Assembly: GCF_018596315.1 (NCBI RefSeq)
Contig: NZ_JAHEAG010000004.1
Location: 124,001 to 188,000, forward strand
Source: Bradyrhizobium sp. SRL28
GTDB taxonomy: Bacteria; Pseudomonadota; Alphaproteobacteria; Rhizobiales; Xanthobacteraceae
Length of the DNA: 64,000 bases
Direction: 5' to 3'
This document shows, one piece after another, positions 18,636-29,358 of this stretch. The translations under genes and the position numbers were made by a program. Numbering within the stretch: the stretch's first letter is position 1; every line of letters begins with the position of its first letter. The notes under the pieces are model-generated. The model was not told where the DNA came from, ran no database searches, and worked only from the letters and a program-made list of their open reading frames with translations.

Positions 18636-19553
18636 ATGAGCCCTAAATCAGACCCCATGATGATATCAGCCATACAGGACCAGCGCCTGGCCAAGCCGGG
18701 CCACCAGGCCGCCGCGCTGCGCGACTACGATTCGGTGCGCCGCGCCATCGCCTTCATCTCCGAGCACTGGCGCACGCAGCCGACCATCGAGGCGATGGCG
18801 GACGCCGCCGCCGTGACGCCGGATGAACTGCACCATCTGTTCCGACGCTGGGCTTCGCTCACGCCAAAGGCCTTCATGCAGGCGCTGACGCTGGATCACG
18901 CCAAGGGCCTCTTGCGCGATTCCGCCAGCGTGCTCGATGCCGCGCTCGACTCAGGGCTATCGGGCCCGGGCCGGCTGCATGATCTGTTCGTCACCCATGA
19001 AGCGATGTCGCCCGGCGAATGGAAGAACGGCGGCGCCGGCATGACGCTGCGCTACGGTTTCCACGCTTGCCCCTTCGGCACCGCGATCGTGATCGCGAGC
19101 GACCGAGGGCTGGCGGGGCTGGCCTTCGCCGATCCCGACGAGGAGTCGACGGCGTTTGCCGACATGAAGCGGCGCTGGCCGAATGCCACCTATGTCGAGG
19201 ACCACGACGGCACGACAGCTCTCGCGCAGCGCATCTTCGATACACGGCTGTGGCGGCCGGACCAGCCGCTGCGCGTGGTGCTGATCGGCACCGATTTCGA
19301 GGTGCGGGTGTGGGAGACGCTGTTGAAAATCCCGATGGGCCGCGCGGTCTGCTATTCCGACATCGCCAACAAGATCCAAAGCCCGAAGGCCTCGCGCGCC
19401 GTCGGCGCCGCCGTCGGCCGGAATCCCGTGTCGTTCGTGGTGCCCTGCCACCGTGCGCTCGGCAAGGGTGGCGCACTGACCGGCTATCACTGGGGCATCA
19501 CGCGCAAGCAGGCGATGCTCGGCTGGGAAGCGGGTCAGGTGGGATTGCATTAG
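18636..19553 (+). CDS. Ada-like fusion: AraC-type HTH plus methylated-DNA-protein-cysteine methyltransferase
   Basis: This 305-residue protein joins an N-terminal AraC-type helix-turn-helix region (about 30-125; IEAMADAAAVTPDELHHLFR, LTPKAFMQALTLDHAK) to a C-terminal O6-alkylguanine-DNA alkyltransferase domain. The acceptor site is VVPCHRALGKGGALTGYHWG, with Cys271 taking the alkyl group. E. coli Ada has an extra N-terminal zinc domain that repairs phosphotriesters; it is missing here. The protein can therefore be expected to repair O6-alkylguanine and perhaps regulate, but not to sense phosphotriesters. ATG 18636 is used; 18657 and 18660 are alternative starts. Confidence 0.88.
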   Translation: MSPKSDPMMISAIQDQRLAKPGHQAAALRDYDSVRRAIAFISEHWRTQPTIEAMADAAAVTPDELHHLFRRWASLTPKAFMQALTLDHAKGLLRDSASVLDAALDSGLSGPGRLHDLFVTHEAMSPGEWKNGGAGMTLRYGFHACPFGTAIVIASDRGLAGLAFADPDEESTAFADMKRRWPNATYVEDHDGTTALAQRIFDTRLWRPDQPLRVVLIGTDFEVRVWETLLKIPMGRAVCYSDIANKIQSPKASRAVGAAVGRNPVSFVVPCHRALGKGGALTGYHWGITRKQAMLGWEAGQVGLH

Positions 19554-19558
19554 AAATG

Positions 19559-19650
19559 TAGGGTGGGCAAAGGAGCGTTAGCGACGTACCCACCATCTAT
19601 CCGCAGCAATCGTCGTGAATGGTGGGCACGCTTCGCTTTGCCCACCCTAC
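19559..19650. repeat. Dispersed palindromic repeat, family B copy 2
   Basis: Left arm GTAGGGTGGGCAAAGGAGCG, right arm GGTGGGCACGCTTCGCTTTG followed by CCCACCCTAC. It lies between the convergent methyltransferase and gpmA genes. Confidence 0.85.
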
Positions 19651-19659
19651 GAATTCAAC

Positions 19660-20283
19660 TCACGCCGCCAGATCGACCTTCGTCGCGACAGTCGAATCCG
19701 CATTCAGCCGATAGATCACCGGTACGCCGGTTGCGAGCTCGCGCTTCAATATCTGCTCGGGCGTCAGCTTCTCCAGCACCATGATCAGCGCGCGCAGCGA
19801 GTTGCCATGGGCGGCGACCAGCGTGCGCTGTCCGCGCAGCACGCCGGGCAAAATCTCCTGCACGTAATAGGGCAGCGCGCGCGCCAGCGTATCCTTCAGG
19901 CTTTCGCCGCCGGGCGGCGGCACATCGTAGGAGCGGCGCCAGACCAGCACCTGGTCCTCGCCCCATTTCTTGCGGGCGTCATCCTTGTTGAGTCCGGAGA
20001 GATCGCCGTAATCGCGTTCGTTGAGCGCGAGATCCTTCGTCGTCGGCAGCCCGGTCTGCCCGATCTCGGCGAGCATCAGTTTCAGCGTATGCTGGGCCCG
20101 CGTCAGGTCCGAGGTAAAGGCAACGTCGAACGTCAGGCCCTGCGCCTTCAATTTGCGGCCGGCCTCCTTGGCCTCAGTGATGCCCTGCTCGGTGAGATCA
20201 GGATCTTTCCAGCCCGTGAACAGGTTCTTCAGATTCCATTCGCTCTGCCCGTGACGCACGAGCACAAGAAGACGTTCGCTCAT
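19660..20283 (-). CDS. gpmA: 2,3-bisphosphoglycerate-dependent phosphoglycerate mutase
   Basis: This 207-residue histidine phosphatase-fold enzyme interconverts 3- and 2-phosphoglycerate in glycolysis. [20 protein letters not shown] carries the phosphorylated His. [20 protein letters not shown] and the second catalytic His in [17 protein letters not shown] follow. It is shorter than the E. coli form (about 250) but has the full alphaproteobacterial length. It lies 25 bases downstream of dapB on the same strand and is probably cotranscribed with it. Confidence 0.93.
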   Translation of the reverse strand: MSERLLVLVRHGQSEWNLKNLFTGWKDPDLTEQGITEAKEAGRKLKAQGLTFDVAFTSDLTRAQHTLKLMLAEIGQTGLPTTKDLALNERDYGDLSGLNKDDARKKWGEDQVLVWRRSYDVPPPGGESLKDTLARALPYYVQEILPGVLRGQRTLVAAHGNSLRALIMVLEKLTPEQILKRELATGVPVIYRLNADSTVATKVDLAA

Positions 20284-20308
20284 TGAGAGGATTTTCCGTT
20301 GTTCGATT

Positions 20309-21124
20309 CTAGAAGTCGGCGAGCCCCAGCACGTCGGTCATCGTATAGAAGCCGGGCGTCTTGCCCCGCGCCCACAGTGCCGCCTTGACGGCTCCCTGGG
20401 CAAACATCGTCCGGTCCTCGGCACGGTGGGTCAGTTCGATGCGCTCCATGGCACCGGCGAAGATCACGCTGTGATCGCCAACAACGGTGCCGCCGCGTAG
20501 CGCGGCAAAGCCGATGTCGCCGGGACGGCGCGCTCCGGTCTCGCCGTCGCGGCCACGCGCCGAATGGGTATAGAGATCGACGCCGCGACCGGCCGCGGCA
20601 GCCTCGCCCAGCATCAAGGCCGTGCCCGACGGTGCGTCGATCTTGGCCTTGTGATGCATTTCGAGAATCTCGATATCGAAACTCTGGTCGAGCGATTGCG
20701 CGACCCGCTTCACCAGCGCCGCCAGCAGGTTGACGCCGAGGCTCATATTGCCTGATTGCACGACTACGGCGCGCGAAGTAACGCTCTTGATCACGGCCAT
20801 GTCGGACACCGACAGCCCGGTGGTTCCGACAATGTGCACGAGGCCGCGTTCGGCGGCGATCGCGACATTGGCGATGGTGGCAGCCGGTACGGTGAAATCG
20901 AGAATGCCGTCGGCATTGGCCGACAGCGTCCACAAGTCGGCCGAAAGTTTGACGCCATTCTCCGGCAGGCCGGCAAGCACGCCGGCATCCTTGCCCAGCA
21001 GTTCCGATCCCGGCGCTTCCAGCGCGCCGGCCAGCACCGCGCCCGGCGTTTCCGAAATGACGCGCACCAGCGCGCGGCCCATCCGGCCGCCGGCCCCCGC
21101 AACGATCAATCGCATATCGGCCAT
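20309..21124 (-). CDS. dapB: 4-hydroxy-tetrahydrodipicolinate reductase
   Basis: This 271-residue enzyme reduces hydroxy-tetrahydrodipicolinate with NAD(P)H in the lysine/diaminopimelate pathway. The nucleotide-binding motif [13 protein letters not shown] lies at the N-terminus, and the catalytic segment [16 protein letters not shown] is in the C-terminal domain. The length is normal. An internal ATG three codons in (MRLIVAG) is an alternative start. It is upstream of gpmA in the same direction and downstream of a DUF1330 gene. Confidence 0.95.
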   Translation of the reverse strand: MADMRLIVAGAGGRMGRALVRVISETPGAVLAGALEAPGSELLGKDAGVLAGLPENGVKLSADLWTLSANADGILDFTVPAATIANVAIAAERGLVHIVGTTGLSVSDMAVIKSVTSRAVVVQSGNMSLGVNLLAALVKRVAQSLDQSFDIEILEMHHKAKIDAPSGTALMLGEAAAAGRGVDLYTHSARGRDGETGARRPGDIGFAALRGGTVVGDHSVIFAGAMERIELTHRAEDRTMFAQGAVKAALWARGKTPGFYTMTDVLGLADF

Positions 21125-21210
21125 GGCTTTACCTCTGAACGGGGTATAGCCGGGGCAGGCGATTACGGCAACTTCCCGTCAGGTAACGGGTCGGCGCCTC
21201 CGGACAGCCC

Positions 21211-21513
21211 TCAGGGCTGCGGCCCATCATAGCCTTCGATGATGATGAGATCGGCGACCGAATGCGGCTGCCGCACCTTGATGTTTTCCTGGTATTCCGG
21301 CGAGTGGTAGCAAGCCAGCGCTGTCTCATAGTCGGGAAATTCGATCACCACATTGCGTGAGCGGCTTTGGCCTTCGATGGCGGTGAATTTGCCGGCGCGC
21401 ACGACGAAGCGCCCGCCGAATTTCTTGAAGATGGCCGGGTTGGCCGCCGCATAGGGCTTGTAGCCTTCGTCATTGTGCACGTCGACGCGCGCGATCCAGT
21501 ATCCCTTGGCCAT
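21211..21513 (-). CDS. DUF1330 domain protein
   Basis: This 100-residue cytoplasmic protein fits the DUF1330 dimeric alpha/beta-barrel family: MAKGYWIARVDVHNDEGYKP, FGGRFVVRAGKFTAIEG, VVIEFPDYETALACYHSPEY. The family shares the ferredoxin-like ABM fold, and no enzyme activity is established. It sits between dapB and pyrF on the same strand with short gaps, so it may be part of one transcript. No function can be assigned. Confidence 0.88.
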   Translation of the reverse strand: MAKGYWIARVDVHNDEGYKPYAAANPAIFKKFGGRFVVRAGKFTAIEGQSRSRNVVIEFPDYETALACYHSPEYQENIKVRQPHSVADLIIIEGYDGPQP

Positions 21514-21546
21514 CTCACTCTCCCGTTTCTTGTCTCGCTGGTTTCA

Positions 21547-22257
21547 CTACGTCAGAGCCTGCTTGATTTCCGCCTGAATGGCATCCGCCGCCGCCCTGGG
21601 ATCGGCGGCTTCCGTCACGGGACGTCCGACCACCAGATAGTCGGCGCCGGCAGCGATGGCACGCGCCGGCGTCATGATGCGCTTCTGGTCGCCGGTCGCG
21701 GCCCCCGCAGGCCGGATGCCGGGCGTCACCAGATTCATCTGGTGGCCGACGATCTTGCGCAGCGCCGCGGCCTCTTCCGGCGAGCTGACGAGGCCGTCGA
21801 CGCCGAGCACCTGCGCCTGCTGCGCGCGTGCTTCCACCAGGTCGGAGACGTTGAGCCGATAGCCGGCGGCATGGAGATCGCCGTCATCATAAGACGTCAG
21901 CACCGTGACGGCGAGAATCTTCAGGCCCGATCCGGCGCGCGCCTCGACCGCGGCCTTCATGGTTTGCGGATAGGCATGCACGGTGAGGAAGGTCGCGCCG
22001 AGTTTTGCTACGCTCTCGACGCCGCGCGCCACCGTGTTGCCGATGTCGTGCAGCTTGAGATCGACGAAAACCTTCTTGCCTGATTTCGCCAATTGCTGCG
22101 CCAGCGGCAATCCGCCGGCATAGGCGAGTTGGTAGCCGATCTTGTAGAAGCTCACGCTGTCGCCGAGCCGCGCAATCATCGCTTCCGCCTCGGCCACCCC
22201 GGGCAAATCGAGCGCGACGATCAGGCGGTCCTTCGGCGCGATTACGGCTGGCTGCAT
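21547..22257 (-). CDS. pyrF: Orotidine 5'-phosphate decarboxylase
   Basis: This 236-residue TIM-barrel enzyme catalyses the last step of UMP synthesis. [17 protein letters not shown] opens the barrel. [20 protein letters not shown] contains the Lys/Asp catalytic array (D-x-K-x-x-D). [17 protein letters not shown] is the phosphate-binding loop. The length is normal. The upstream flavin reductase gene ends 6 bases before its start, which implies cotranscription. Confidence 0.95.
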   Translation of the reverse strand: MQPAVIAPKDRLIVALDLPGVAEAEAMIARLGDSVSFYKIGYQLAYAGGLPLAQQLAKSGKKVFVDLKLHDIGNTVARGVESVAKLGATFLTVHAYPQTMKAAVEARAGSGLKILAVTVLTSYDDGDLHAAGYRLNVSDLVEARAQQAQVLGVDGLVSSPEEAAALRKIVGHQMNLVTPGIRPAGAATGDQKRIMTPARAIAAGADYLVVGRPVTEAADPRAAADAIQAEIKQALT

Positions 22258-22263
22258 GTCACC

Positions 22264-22842
22264 TCACATCATGCGTTGGGAAACGTCGATCAACTGCCGC
22301 ACCAGCGCTTTCAGCGCCTCGGCATCAGCAGAATTCTTCAATCGGTCCATCTCGTCATAGGCATCGTCGGCAAATGACAGTGCGAACTGGTTCGGGATCA
22401 CCTGGGCATGGCAGGCCGACAGGATCAGCCGCAGCGCCGCCAGCGCGCGAGAGCCGCCGAGTCGCCCGCCGGAAGCGGAGGCGATCGCAAACACCCGCTC
22501 GCGAAACACCTGCCCGCGGGTCTCGTGCACATCCTGCACCCGGCTCACCCAGTCGATGGTGTTTTTCACCAGCGCCGGCACCGAGGAATTGTATTCCGGC
22601 GTCACGATCAGCACGCCATGATGGGCCGCCATCATGCGCTTCAGATTGACCGCATGCTTCGGCACGCCGGACTTCGCCTGCAGGTCGCCGTCATAGATCG
22701 GCAGCGGAAAATCGCCGAGCGATATCCGGGTGATTTCGGCGCCTTCCCGCGCCAGCGCATGCGCGGCAACCGCCGCCAGCTTCGCATTGAGCGAACCTGA
22801 TCGTAGCGATCCCGGGATCACGAGGATTTTCAGTGCGGACAT
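22264..22842 (-). CDS. NADPH-dependent FMN reductase family protein
   Basis: This 192-residue flavodoxin-like oxidoreductase has the FMN phosphate loop PGSLRSGSLNAKLA, the substrate/flavin segment TPEYNSSVPALVKNTIDWVS, and SASGGRLGGSRAL. Family members (azoreductase/chromate reductase-like) reduce flavins or quinones with NAD(P)H. The physiological substrate is unknown. It directly precedes pyrF, 6 bases away. Confidence 0.88.
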   Translation of the reverse strand: MSALKILVIPGSLRSGSLNAKLAAVAAHALAREGAEITRISLGDFPLPIYDGDLQAKSGVPKHAVNLKRMMAAHHGVLIVTPEYNSSVPALVKNTIDWVSRVQDVHETRGQVFRERVFAIASASGGRLGGSRALAALRLILSACHAQVIPNQFALSFADDAYDEMDRLKNSADAEALKALVRQLIDVSQRMM

Positions 22843-22891
22843 ATGTCAGAAATCGCGTTCAGGACGAACCCGCGCGACAGCGCAGGGGAGC

Positions 22892-23491
22892 TCAGCCCTT
22901 GCGATACACCCAGACCCGCGCGGGCGGAAGGTTCATCCAGATCCGCTCGGAGGCTTCTGTGGACACGCCCGGCAGCGATTTCGGGATCGGCGGCGCGACC
23001 GAATAGGTGAATTGCACGAAGGGGGCGCCGGGCGCGAGCGCTGTGAAGGCGTCGCGGATCAGTTTCAGGCGCGTCAGCATCGGTTTGGTCACCAGCGGCA
23101 GGCCGGAGACCACGGCGGAAGCCGGCACGTCCAGCACGTCCTTGAGCGAGGAGCGTAGCGCGTAGGCGTCGCCCTGCACCACCTTGGCCAGCGGATAGCG
23201 GTCGCGCAGCAGTGCGCAGAAGCCCGGATTATACTCGACCAGCACGAGCCGCCTTTGATCGACGCCATGTTCGATCAGTGCGTTGGTGATCGCACCGGTC
23301 CCGGGCCCAAGTTCGACGACCGGCCCTTTCGCGTCGACGTCGACATATTCCGCCATGGTCCGGGCAAGCAATTTGCTCGACGGCATCACCGCGCCCATGT
23401 GCAGCGGCTTTTCGATCCATGAACGAAGGAAGCGAACCTCATCATCGAGACGAGGCTTCTTCAACGCACGCACGGACGATTGCAAAGGCAT
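22892..23491 (-). CDS. pmtA: Phospholipid N-methyltransferase (PmtA type)
   Basis: This 199-residue class I methyltransferase has SAM motif I VVELGPGTGAITNALIEHG and downstream LVEYNPGFCALLRDRYP, VVSGLPLVTKPML and FVQFTYSVAPPIPKSL, as in the rhizobial PmtA/rRNA-dimethylase-like family. These enzymes methylate phosphatidylethanolamine to make phosphatidylcholine, a lipid important for rhizobium-plant symbiosis. An amphipathic basic N-terminus (VRALKKPRLDDEVRFLRSWI) may attach it to the membrane. It lies downstream of dnaJ on the same strand. Confidence 0.88.
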   Translation of the reverse strand: MPLQSSVRALKKPRLDDEVRFLRSWIEKPLHMGAVMPSSKLLARTMAEYVDVDAKGPVVELGPGTGAITNALIEHGVDQRRLVLVEYNPGFCALLRDRYPLAKVVQGDAYALRSSLKDVLDVPASAVVSGLPLVTKPMLTRLKLIRDAFTALAPGAPFVQFTYSVAPPIPKSLPGVSTEASERIWMNLPPARVWVYRKG

Positions 23492-23704
23492 GTCGCTACC
23501 AGGCGGGGGCCCCGCAAGAAGGCAGGGGATGTCAGAAAACGGTCATAAACACGTATAGGTCGACGGGGACATGGTCAAGCCAAACGGTAATGCGTCGGCC
23601 GCGCCAAAGTGCCCGGGACGCAGCAATAAGACACTGTGCAAGCTGAATGAATCATGACTGCGAGGGCAAGAAACTGCGCTTCGCTCAACTCGCGTTCGCG
23701 CGGG

Positions 23705-24835
23705 TCAGGAGCCCGCGCGGTTGCCGAAGAAGTCCTTGACCTTGGTGAAGAAGCCCGCCGCTTCCGGCTGGGTGGCGCCGGACGACAGTTTTTCGAACTC
23801 GGATAGCAATTCCTGCTGCTTCTTGGTCAGATTCTGCGGCGTTTCGACCATGACCTGGACATACATGTCGCCGGTCTGGCGCGAGCGGAGCACCGGCATG
23901 CCTTTTGATGCAATGCGGAAACGGCGGCCGGACTGCGTCCCGGCCGGCACTTTCACCTTGGTCTTGCCCTTGTCGATGGTCGGAACCTCGAATTCGCCGC
24001 CAAGCGCGGCTGCGACCATCGAGATCGGAACCCGGCAATGCAAATCGGCGCCGTCGCGCTGGAAGAATTCGTGCGTCGCAAGCGACAGGAAAATATAGAG
24101 GTCGCCGGGCGGCCCGCCGCGGACGCCGGCCTCGCCCTCGCCGGCCAGACGAATGCGGGTGCCGTCCTCGACGCCCTGCGGAATGTTGACCGACAGCGTG
24201 CGGTCGCGCGTCACCCGTCCCGACCCTGCGCAGTTCGGACAGGCGTCCTCGATCATCTGGCCGCGGCCCTGACAGCCGGGGCAGGTCCGCTCCAGCGTGA
24301 AGAAGCCCTGGGCCTGCCGCACCCGGCCCGCGCCACCGCACATCGAGCAGGTCTTCGGCTTGGTGCCGGCCTTGGCGCCGGTGCCCGAACAGGGCTCACA
24401 GGTGACCGAGACGGGAATCTCGATCTGCGCGGTCTTGCCCTGAAAAGCCTCTTCCAGCGTGATTTCCATGTTGTAGCGCAGGTCGGCGCCGCGCTCGCGT
24501 CCACCGCTGCGCCGCTGGCCGGCCATGCCGAACAGGTCTTCGAAAATATCGGAGAATGACGAGGCGAAGCCGGCGCCGAACCCGGGACCGCCGCCGCCCA
24601 TGCCCTGCTCGAACGCGGCATGGCCATAGCGGTCATAGGCGGCGCGCTTCTCGCCGTCTTTCAGGACCTCGTAGGCTTCGTTGATTTCCTTGAAGCGGAC
24701 TTCGCTGGAGGCATCGCCCGGATTCTTGTCCGGATGCCATTTCATCGCGAGCTTGCGGAACGCCGCCTTGAGCTTGCCGTCGTCCGCGTTCCGTTCGACT
24801 TCCAGGGTTTCGTAATAGCAGCGCTTGGTGGACAT
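23705..24835 (-). CDS. dnaJ: Chaperone DnaJ (Hsp40)
   Basis: This 376-residue co-chaperone has all class I parts. The J domain carries the HPD motif ([14 protein letters not shown]), followed by a Gly/Phe-rich segment ([15 protein letters not shown]). Four zinc repeats follow: [24 protein letters not shown] and CPNCAGSG. The C-terminal substrate domains complete it. It delivers unfolded proteins to DnaK and stimulates its ATPase. dnaK lies upstream on the same strand with a 161-base gap containing a short direct repeat. Confidence 0.97.
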   Translation of the reverse strand: MSTKRCYYETLEVERNADDGKLKAAFRKLAMKWHPDKNPGDASSEVRFKEINEAYEVLKDGEKRAAYDRYGHAAFEQGMGGGGPGFGAGFASSFSDIFEDLFGMAGQRRSGGRERGADLRYNMEITLEEAFQGKTAQIEIPVSVTCEPCSGTGAKAGTKPKTCSMCGGAGRVRQAQGFFTLERTCPGCQGRGQMIEDACPNCAGSGRVTRDRTLSVNIPQGVEDGTRIRLAGEGEAGVRGGPPGDLYIFLSLATHEFFQRDGADLHCRVPISMVAAALGGEFEVPTIDKGKTKVKVPAGTQSGRRFRIASKGMPVLRSRQTGDMYVQVMVETPQNLTKKQQELLSEFEKLSSGATQPEAAGFFTKVKDFFGNRAGS

Positions 24836-24868
24836 CAGTCAAACCCGCCCGAAGTTCGTCTTCACGCC

Positions 24869-24901
24869 GAAGGGTGCTTCTCGCAAGAAGGGTGCTTCTC
24901 G
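24869..24901. repeat. Short direct repeat between dnaK and dnaJ
   Basis: GAAGGGTGCTTCTCG occurs at 24869-24883 and 24887-24901, separated by three bases. Each unit also contains the inverted pair GAAG/CTTC. The function is unknown; it may affect mRNA processing between the two chaperone genes. Confidence 0.6.
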
Positions 24902-24996
24902 AAAGATGCAGCCATCGGCTTAACGAAAAATGACCCCCACCCCTGGGAACGCAAGCCGCGCGCTCTTTAGGATGAGGGTCATGATCGAAAGCCCGC

Positions 24997-26898
<1,902 letters not shown>

Positions 26899-27003
26899 GG
26901 TCCTCATATCCTTCTTGTTGCGGCAGGTTGGCTGGGCCCTGGACGGCGCACCTAACCGAACCCCCAACGATCAAATACTCGCGATATTGCGACGGTGAGC
27001 CTC

Positions 27004-27031
27004 ATATAGGAGGGGGGGTCGGGCCTGCAAG
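27004..27031 (-). promoter_or_regulatory. Sigma-32 (RpoH)-type heat-shock promoter of dnaKJ
   Basis: On the minus strand: CTTG (27031-27028), 17 bases, then CCTATAT (27010-27004). This fits the alphaproteobacterial RpoH pattern of CTTG and a C-rich, AT-ending -10. Transcription would start near 26997 and give a leader of about 100 bases. The Bradyrhizobium japonicum dnaKJ operon is known to be sigma-32 dependent, which supports the call. Confidence 0.7.
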
Positions 27032-27034
27032 GAC

Positions 27035-27474
27035 CGAACGCAAGCTTAGGGTCTGAAAAGGCTGACGTTTGAAAGATTGTGTCAGCCCGGGGCGGGGGCG
27101 CATCAGTGCCTGGAGTGGTGTTAAGAAATCGGCAAGGCCGCTCCTCGCCCGCACTGCGCAGCAATGCGGGCATCCTCCGATCGAGGGCCCGGCCGCCGCG
27201 GATGGGGGAGCGGTATTTGGCCGCTGGAAGCGCCCCAAAAAGAGCCCGGATGCTGGGCAAAATCCCGCAAAATGGCCGACATATCGGAACGTAACGGTGG
27301 AACGGACGCCTACCCTGCCCTGTTGCTGGGACATCAAAACCGCTAAAAGCGGGCCGAGTGGAACGACCCCTGTCGTGCCCCAAGGCTCCAAGATTGGCTC
27401 CAAGATTCCACTAGAAATTCCTAGCTGCATCGTCGGACCACTGAACGGCCCCATGCAAACCCGGTAGATCCTCC
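27035..27474. other. Gene-free stretch upstream of dnaK
   Basis: About 440 bases between the dnaK promoter and the next gene. Frames here are Pro/Arg/Ser-rich, lack ribosome sites and overlap each other on both strands, so I call no gene. The only structure noticed is a near-direct repeat (CCAAGATTGGCTCCAAGATT at about 27387-27406). The 3' part must hold the promoter for the secreted-protein gene at 27475. Confidence 0.5.
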
Positions 27475-28425
27475 ATGAAGCTCCTTCGATATTTCGCTGC
27501 GGTTGCCCTGATCGTCGCCACCAATTCTACCGTATTCTCTTCCGCATTCGCCGCCGACCCGGTCTTCCCGCCGGGCGCCAGGGTCGGCATGACGCCGCTC
27601 GTCGGCCTCAACAAGGCCAGAACGTTCATCGGATTCGAGACCGAAGACCAGGGCGTCAAGGTGCTGGTTACCGACCTGCCCGCCGAGGCCTATGGCGAGG
27701 TCGCCAATGCCTTCAAGGCCAACCCGGGCGGCACCGGCGGCATCAAGCCGGAGAGCATCGAGACCACGGCGGGACTCGCCTACTACACCGTCGAGAACGC
27801 CAAGGACGGCGCCACCAATGTGCGCCGTTATTCGATGATCCTGCCCGGCCCCACCTTCTCCGGCTATGTTGCCGTACAGGTGCCGGAGAACGCCGCCAGG
27901 ATCTATACCGACGACGCCGTGCGCCAGATGTTCGCTTCCGCCGCGATCCGCGCCGAGGTTCCGGTCGAGGAGCAGCTCGGGCTGCTGCCGTTCAAGATGA
28001 GCGAGCTCTCCAGCTTCAAGAACGTCCGCACGCTGGCGCCGGGCGCGGCACTCATTCTCTCCGACAGCGACGAAAAGAAGGGTTTCGAGATCGCGCCCTT
28101 CATGATCATCGGCCTGATCGGCTCGACGGCGGCTTCGCCCGACGATCGCGGCCGCTTCGCCCAGCAGATCGCGACCACGATTCCCGGCGTGCGCGACGGC
28201 AGGATCACGATGTCGGAGCCGGTCCGCATCGATGGCCAGCCCGGCTACGAGACGCGGATCGACGCCACCAGCGGCAAGGACAATACGCCGGTTACGATCG
28301 TGCAATGGCTGCGGTTCGGCTCCCAGACCTCGATGCGCATCATCGGCTCTTCGCCGCGCGACGACTGGAGCAAGGCCTTTCCGCGCTTCCGCGCTGTCCG
28401 TGACGGGATCCACCCCCGAACCTGA
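27475..28425 (+). CDS. Exported protein of unknown function
   Basis: This 316-residue protein has a clear signal peptide (MKLLRYFAAVALIVATNSTV, cleavage after AFA near residue 26). The mature part contains PPGARVGMTPLVGLNKARTF, RYSMILPGPTFSGYVAVQVP and, near the end, GQPGYETRIDATSGKDN and RFGSQTSMRIIGSSPRDDW. I recognise no catalytic motif or named domain. It is predicted to be soluble in the periplasm. The downstream AraC regulator starts 38 bases after its stop on the same strand. Confidence 0.75.
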   Translation: MKLLRYFAAVALIVATNSTVFSSAFAADPVFPPGARVGMTPLVGLNKARTFIGFETEDQGVKVLVTDLPAEAYGEVANAFKANPGGTGGIKPESIETTAGLAYYTVENAKDGATNVRRYSMILPGPTFSGYVAVQVPENAARIYTDDAVRQMFASAAIRAEVPVEEQLGLLPFKMSELSSFKNVRTLAPGAALILSDSDEKKGFEIAPFMIIGLIGSTAASPDDRGRFAQQIATTIPGVRDGRITMSEPVRIDGQPGYETRIDATSGKDNTPVTIVQWLRFGSQTSMRIIGSSPRDDWSKAFPRFRAVRDGIHPRT

Positions 28426-28462
28426 TTGCCGAAGAACCTGTAACCTCCTCGCGGAGTCCGGG

Positions 28463-29314
28463 ATGTCCGATCTGGCGGCACCCTTCGCGTTCGAATTAGC
28501 CCGGCGTGCACCGTCACAACGCACGGCGGGCCTGATCTCGGGAATGACCGGTTACCGTGAAACGGCGCGGGGCCGGTTTTTCCAGCGCGAAACCGCAGGC
28601 CTGATAGTGCCGCTGATCATAAGCTTCGGCACGCCGTTTCTGATCGCGCTTGGACGCGAGCCCAATGCCGCGGACCAGCAGCCGAGTTTCGCCGCCGGGC
28701 TTCATGCCGGCCCGGTCTTTATCGAGTCTGACGGCGACGCCGAATGCGTGCAGCTCGATTTCACGCCGCTTGGCGCCTATCGCTTCTTTGGCGGCACTGT
28801 GGTCGATCTCGCCGCGCGCATGGTCGACATCGGCGACGTGCTGGGCCGCGAAGGCCGGCAGCTCCGCGAGCGGCTTGGCGCAACATGCGGCTGGCAAAAC
28901 CGCTTCGATCTGATCGAGGATTTCGTGGCTGACCGCGCCAGCCATTTGCCCTCGCCCGAGATCGAATTCGCCTATCACCGCCTGGCGCGCACGTCGGGCG
29001 GTGCACGGATCACCGCACTCGCCAAGGAGATCGGCTGGAGCCGCAAGCACCTCGTCGATCGTTTCCGATCCGAAATCGGTCTCGCACCGAAGCCGATTGC
29101 CCGCATGATGCGCTTCCATCAGGCCTGCCGGCTTGCACGCAGTGGAACCGTGAGCGGCTGGGCCAGGATTGCGGCCGAAAGCGGCTACGCCGACCAGGCG
29201 CATCTCGCCCGCGAATTTTCAGCCCTTGCCGGCGAAACACCAACGGCCTGGGCCCGGCGGCTCGCATTGACCGACAGCCGTCTGGTGCGCCCGCTCGACG
29301 CGCTGGATGCTTAG
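28463..29314 (+). CDS. AraC-family transcriptional regulator
   Basis: This 283-residue protein has a C-terminal double helix-turn-helix DNA-binding domain (about 185-270). The first helix pair is GGARITALAKEIGWSRKHLV and the second is SGWARIAAESGYADQAHLAR with EFSALAGETPTAWARR. The N-terminal half is a ligand/dimer domain of unknown specificity (DFTPLGAYRFFGGTVVDLAA). ATG 28463 follows GGAG. A longer open frame into the preceding gene is not credible. No target can be named. Confidence 0.85.
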   Translation: MSDLAAPFAFELARRAPSQRTAGLISGMTGYRETARGRFFQRETAGLIVPLIISFGTPFLIALGREPNAADQQPSFAAGLHAGPVFIESDGDAECVQLDFTPLGAYRFFGGTVVDLAARMVDIGDVLGREGRQLRERLGATCGWQNRFDLIEDFVADRASHLPSPEIEFAYHRLARTSGGARITALAKEIGWSRKHLVDRFRSEIGLAPKPIARMMRFHQACRLARSGTVSGWARIAAESGYADQAHLAREFSALAGETPTAWARRLALTDSRLVRPLDALDA

Positions 29315-29358
29315 AGCATGCGCCGGAAACGTGGATACCGGCTTAGGCCCAAGTCAGC

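Noticed and set aside
27002-27467. Overlapping short frames on both strands upstream of dnaK, considered as small genes
   Set aside because: They overlap a probable heat-shock promoter, lack ribosome sites and have unnatural Pro/Arg/Ser composition.
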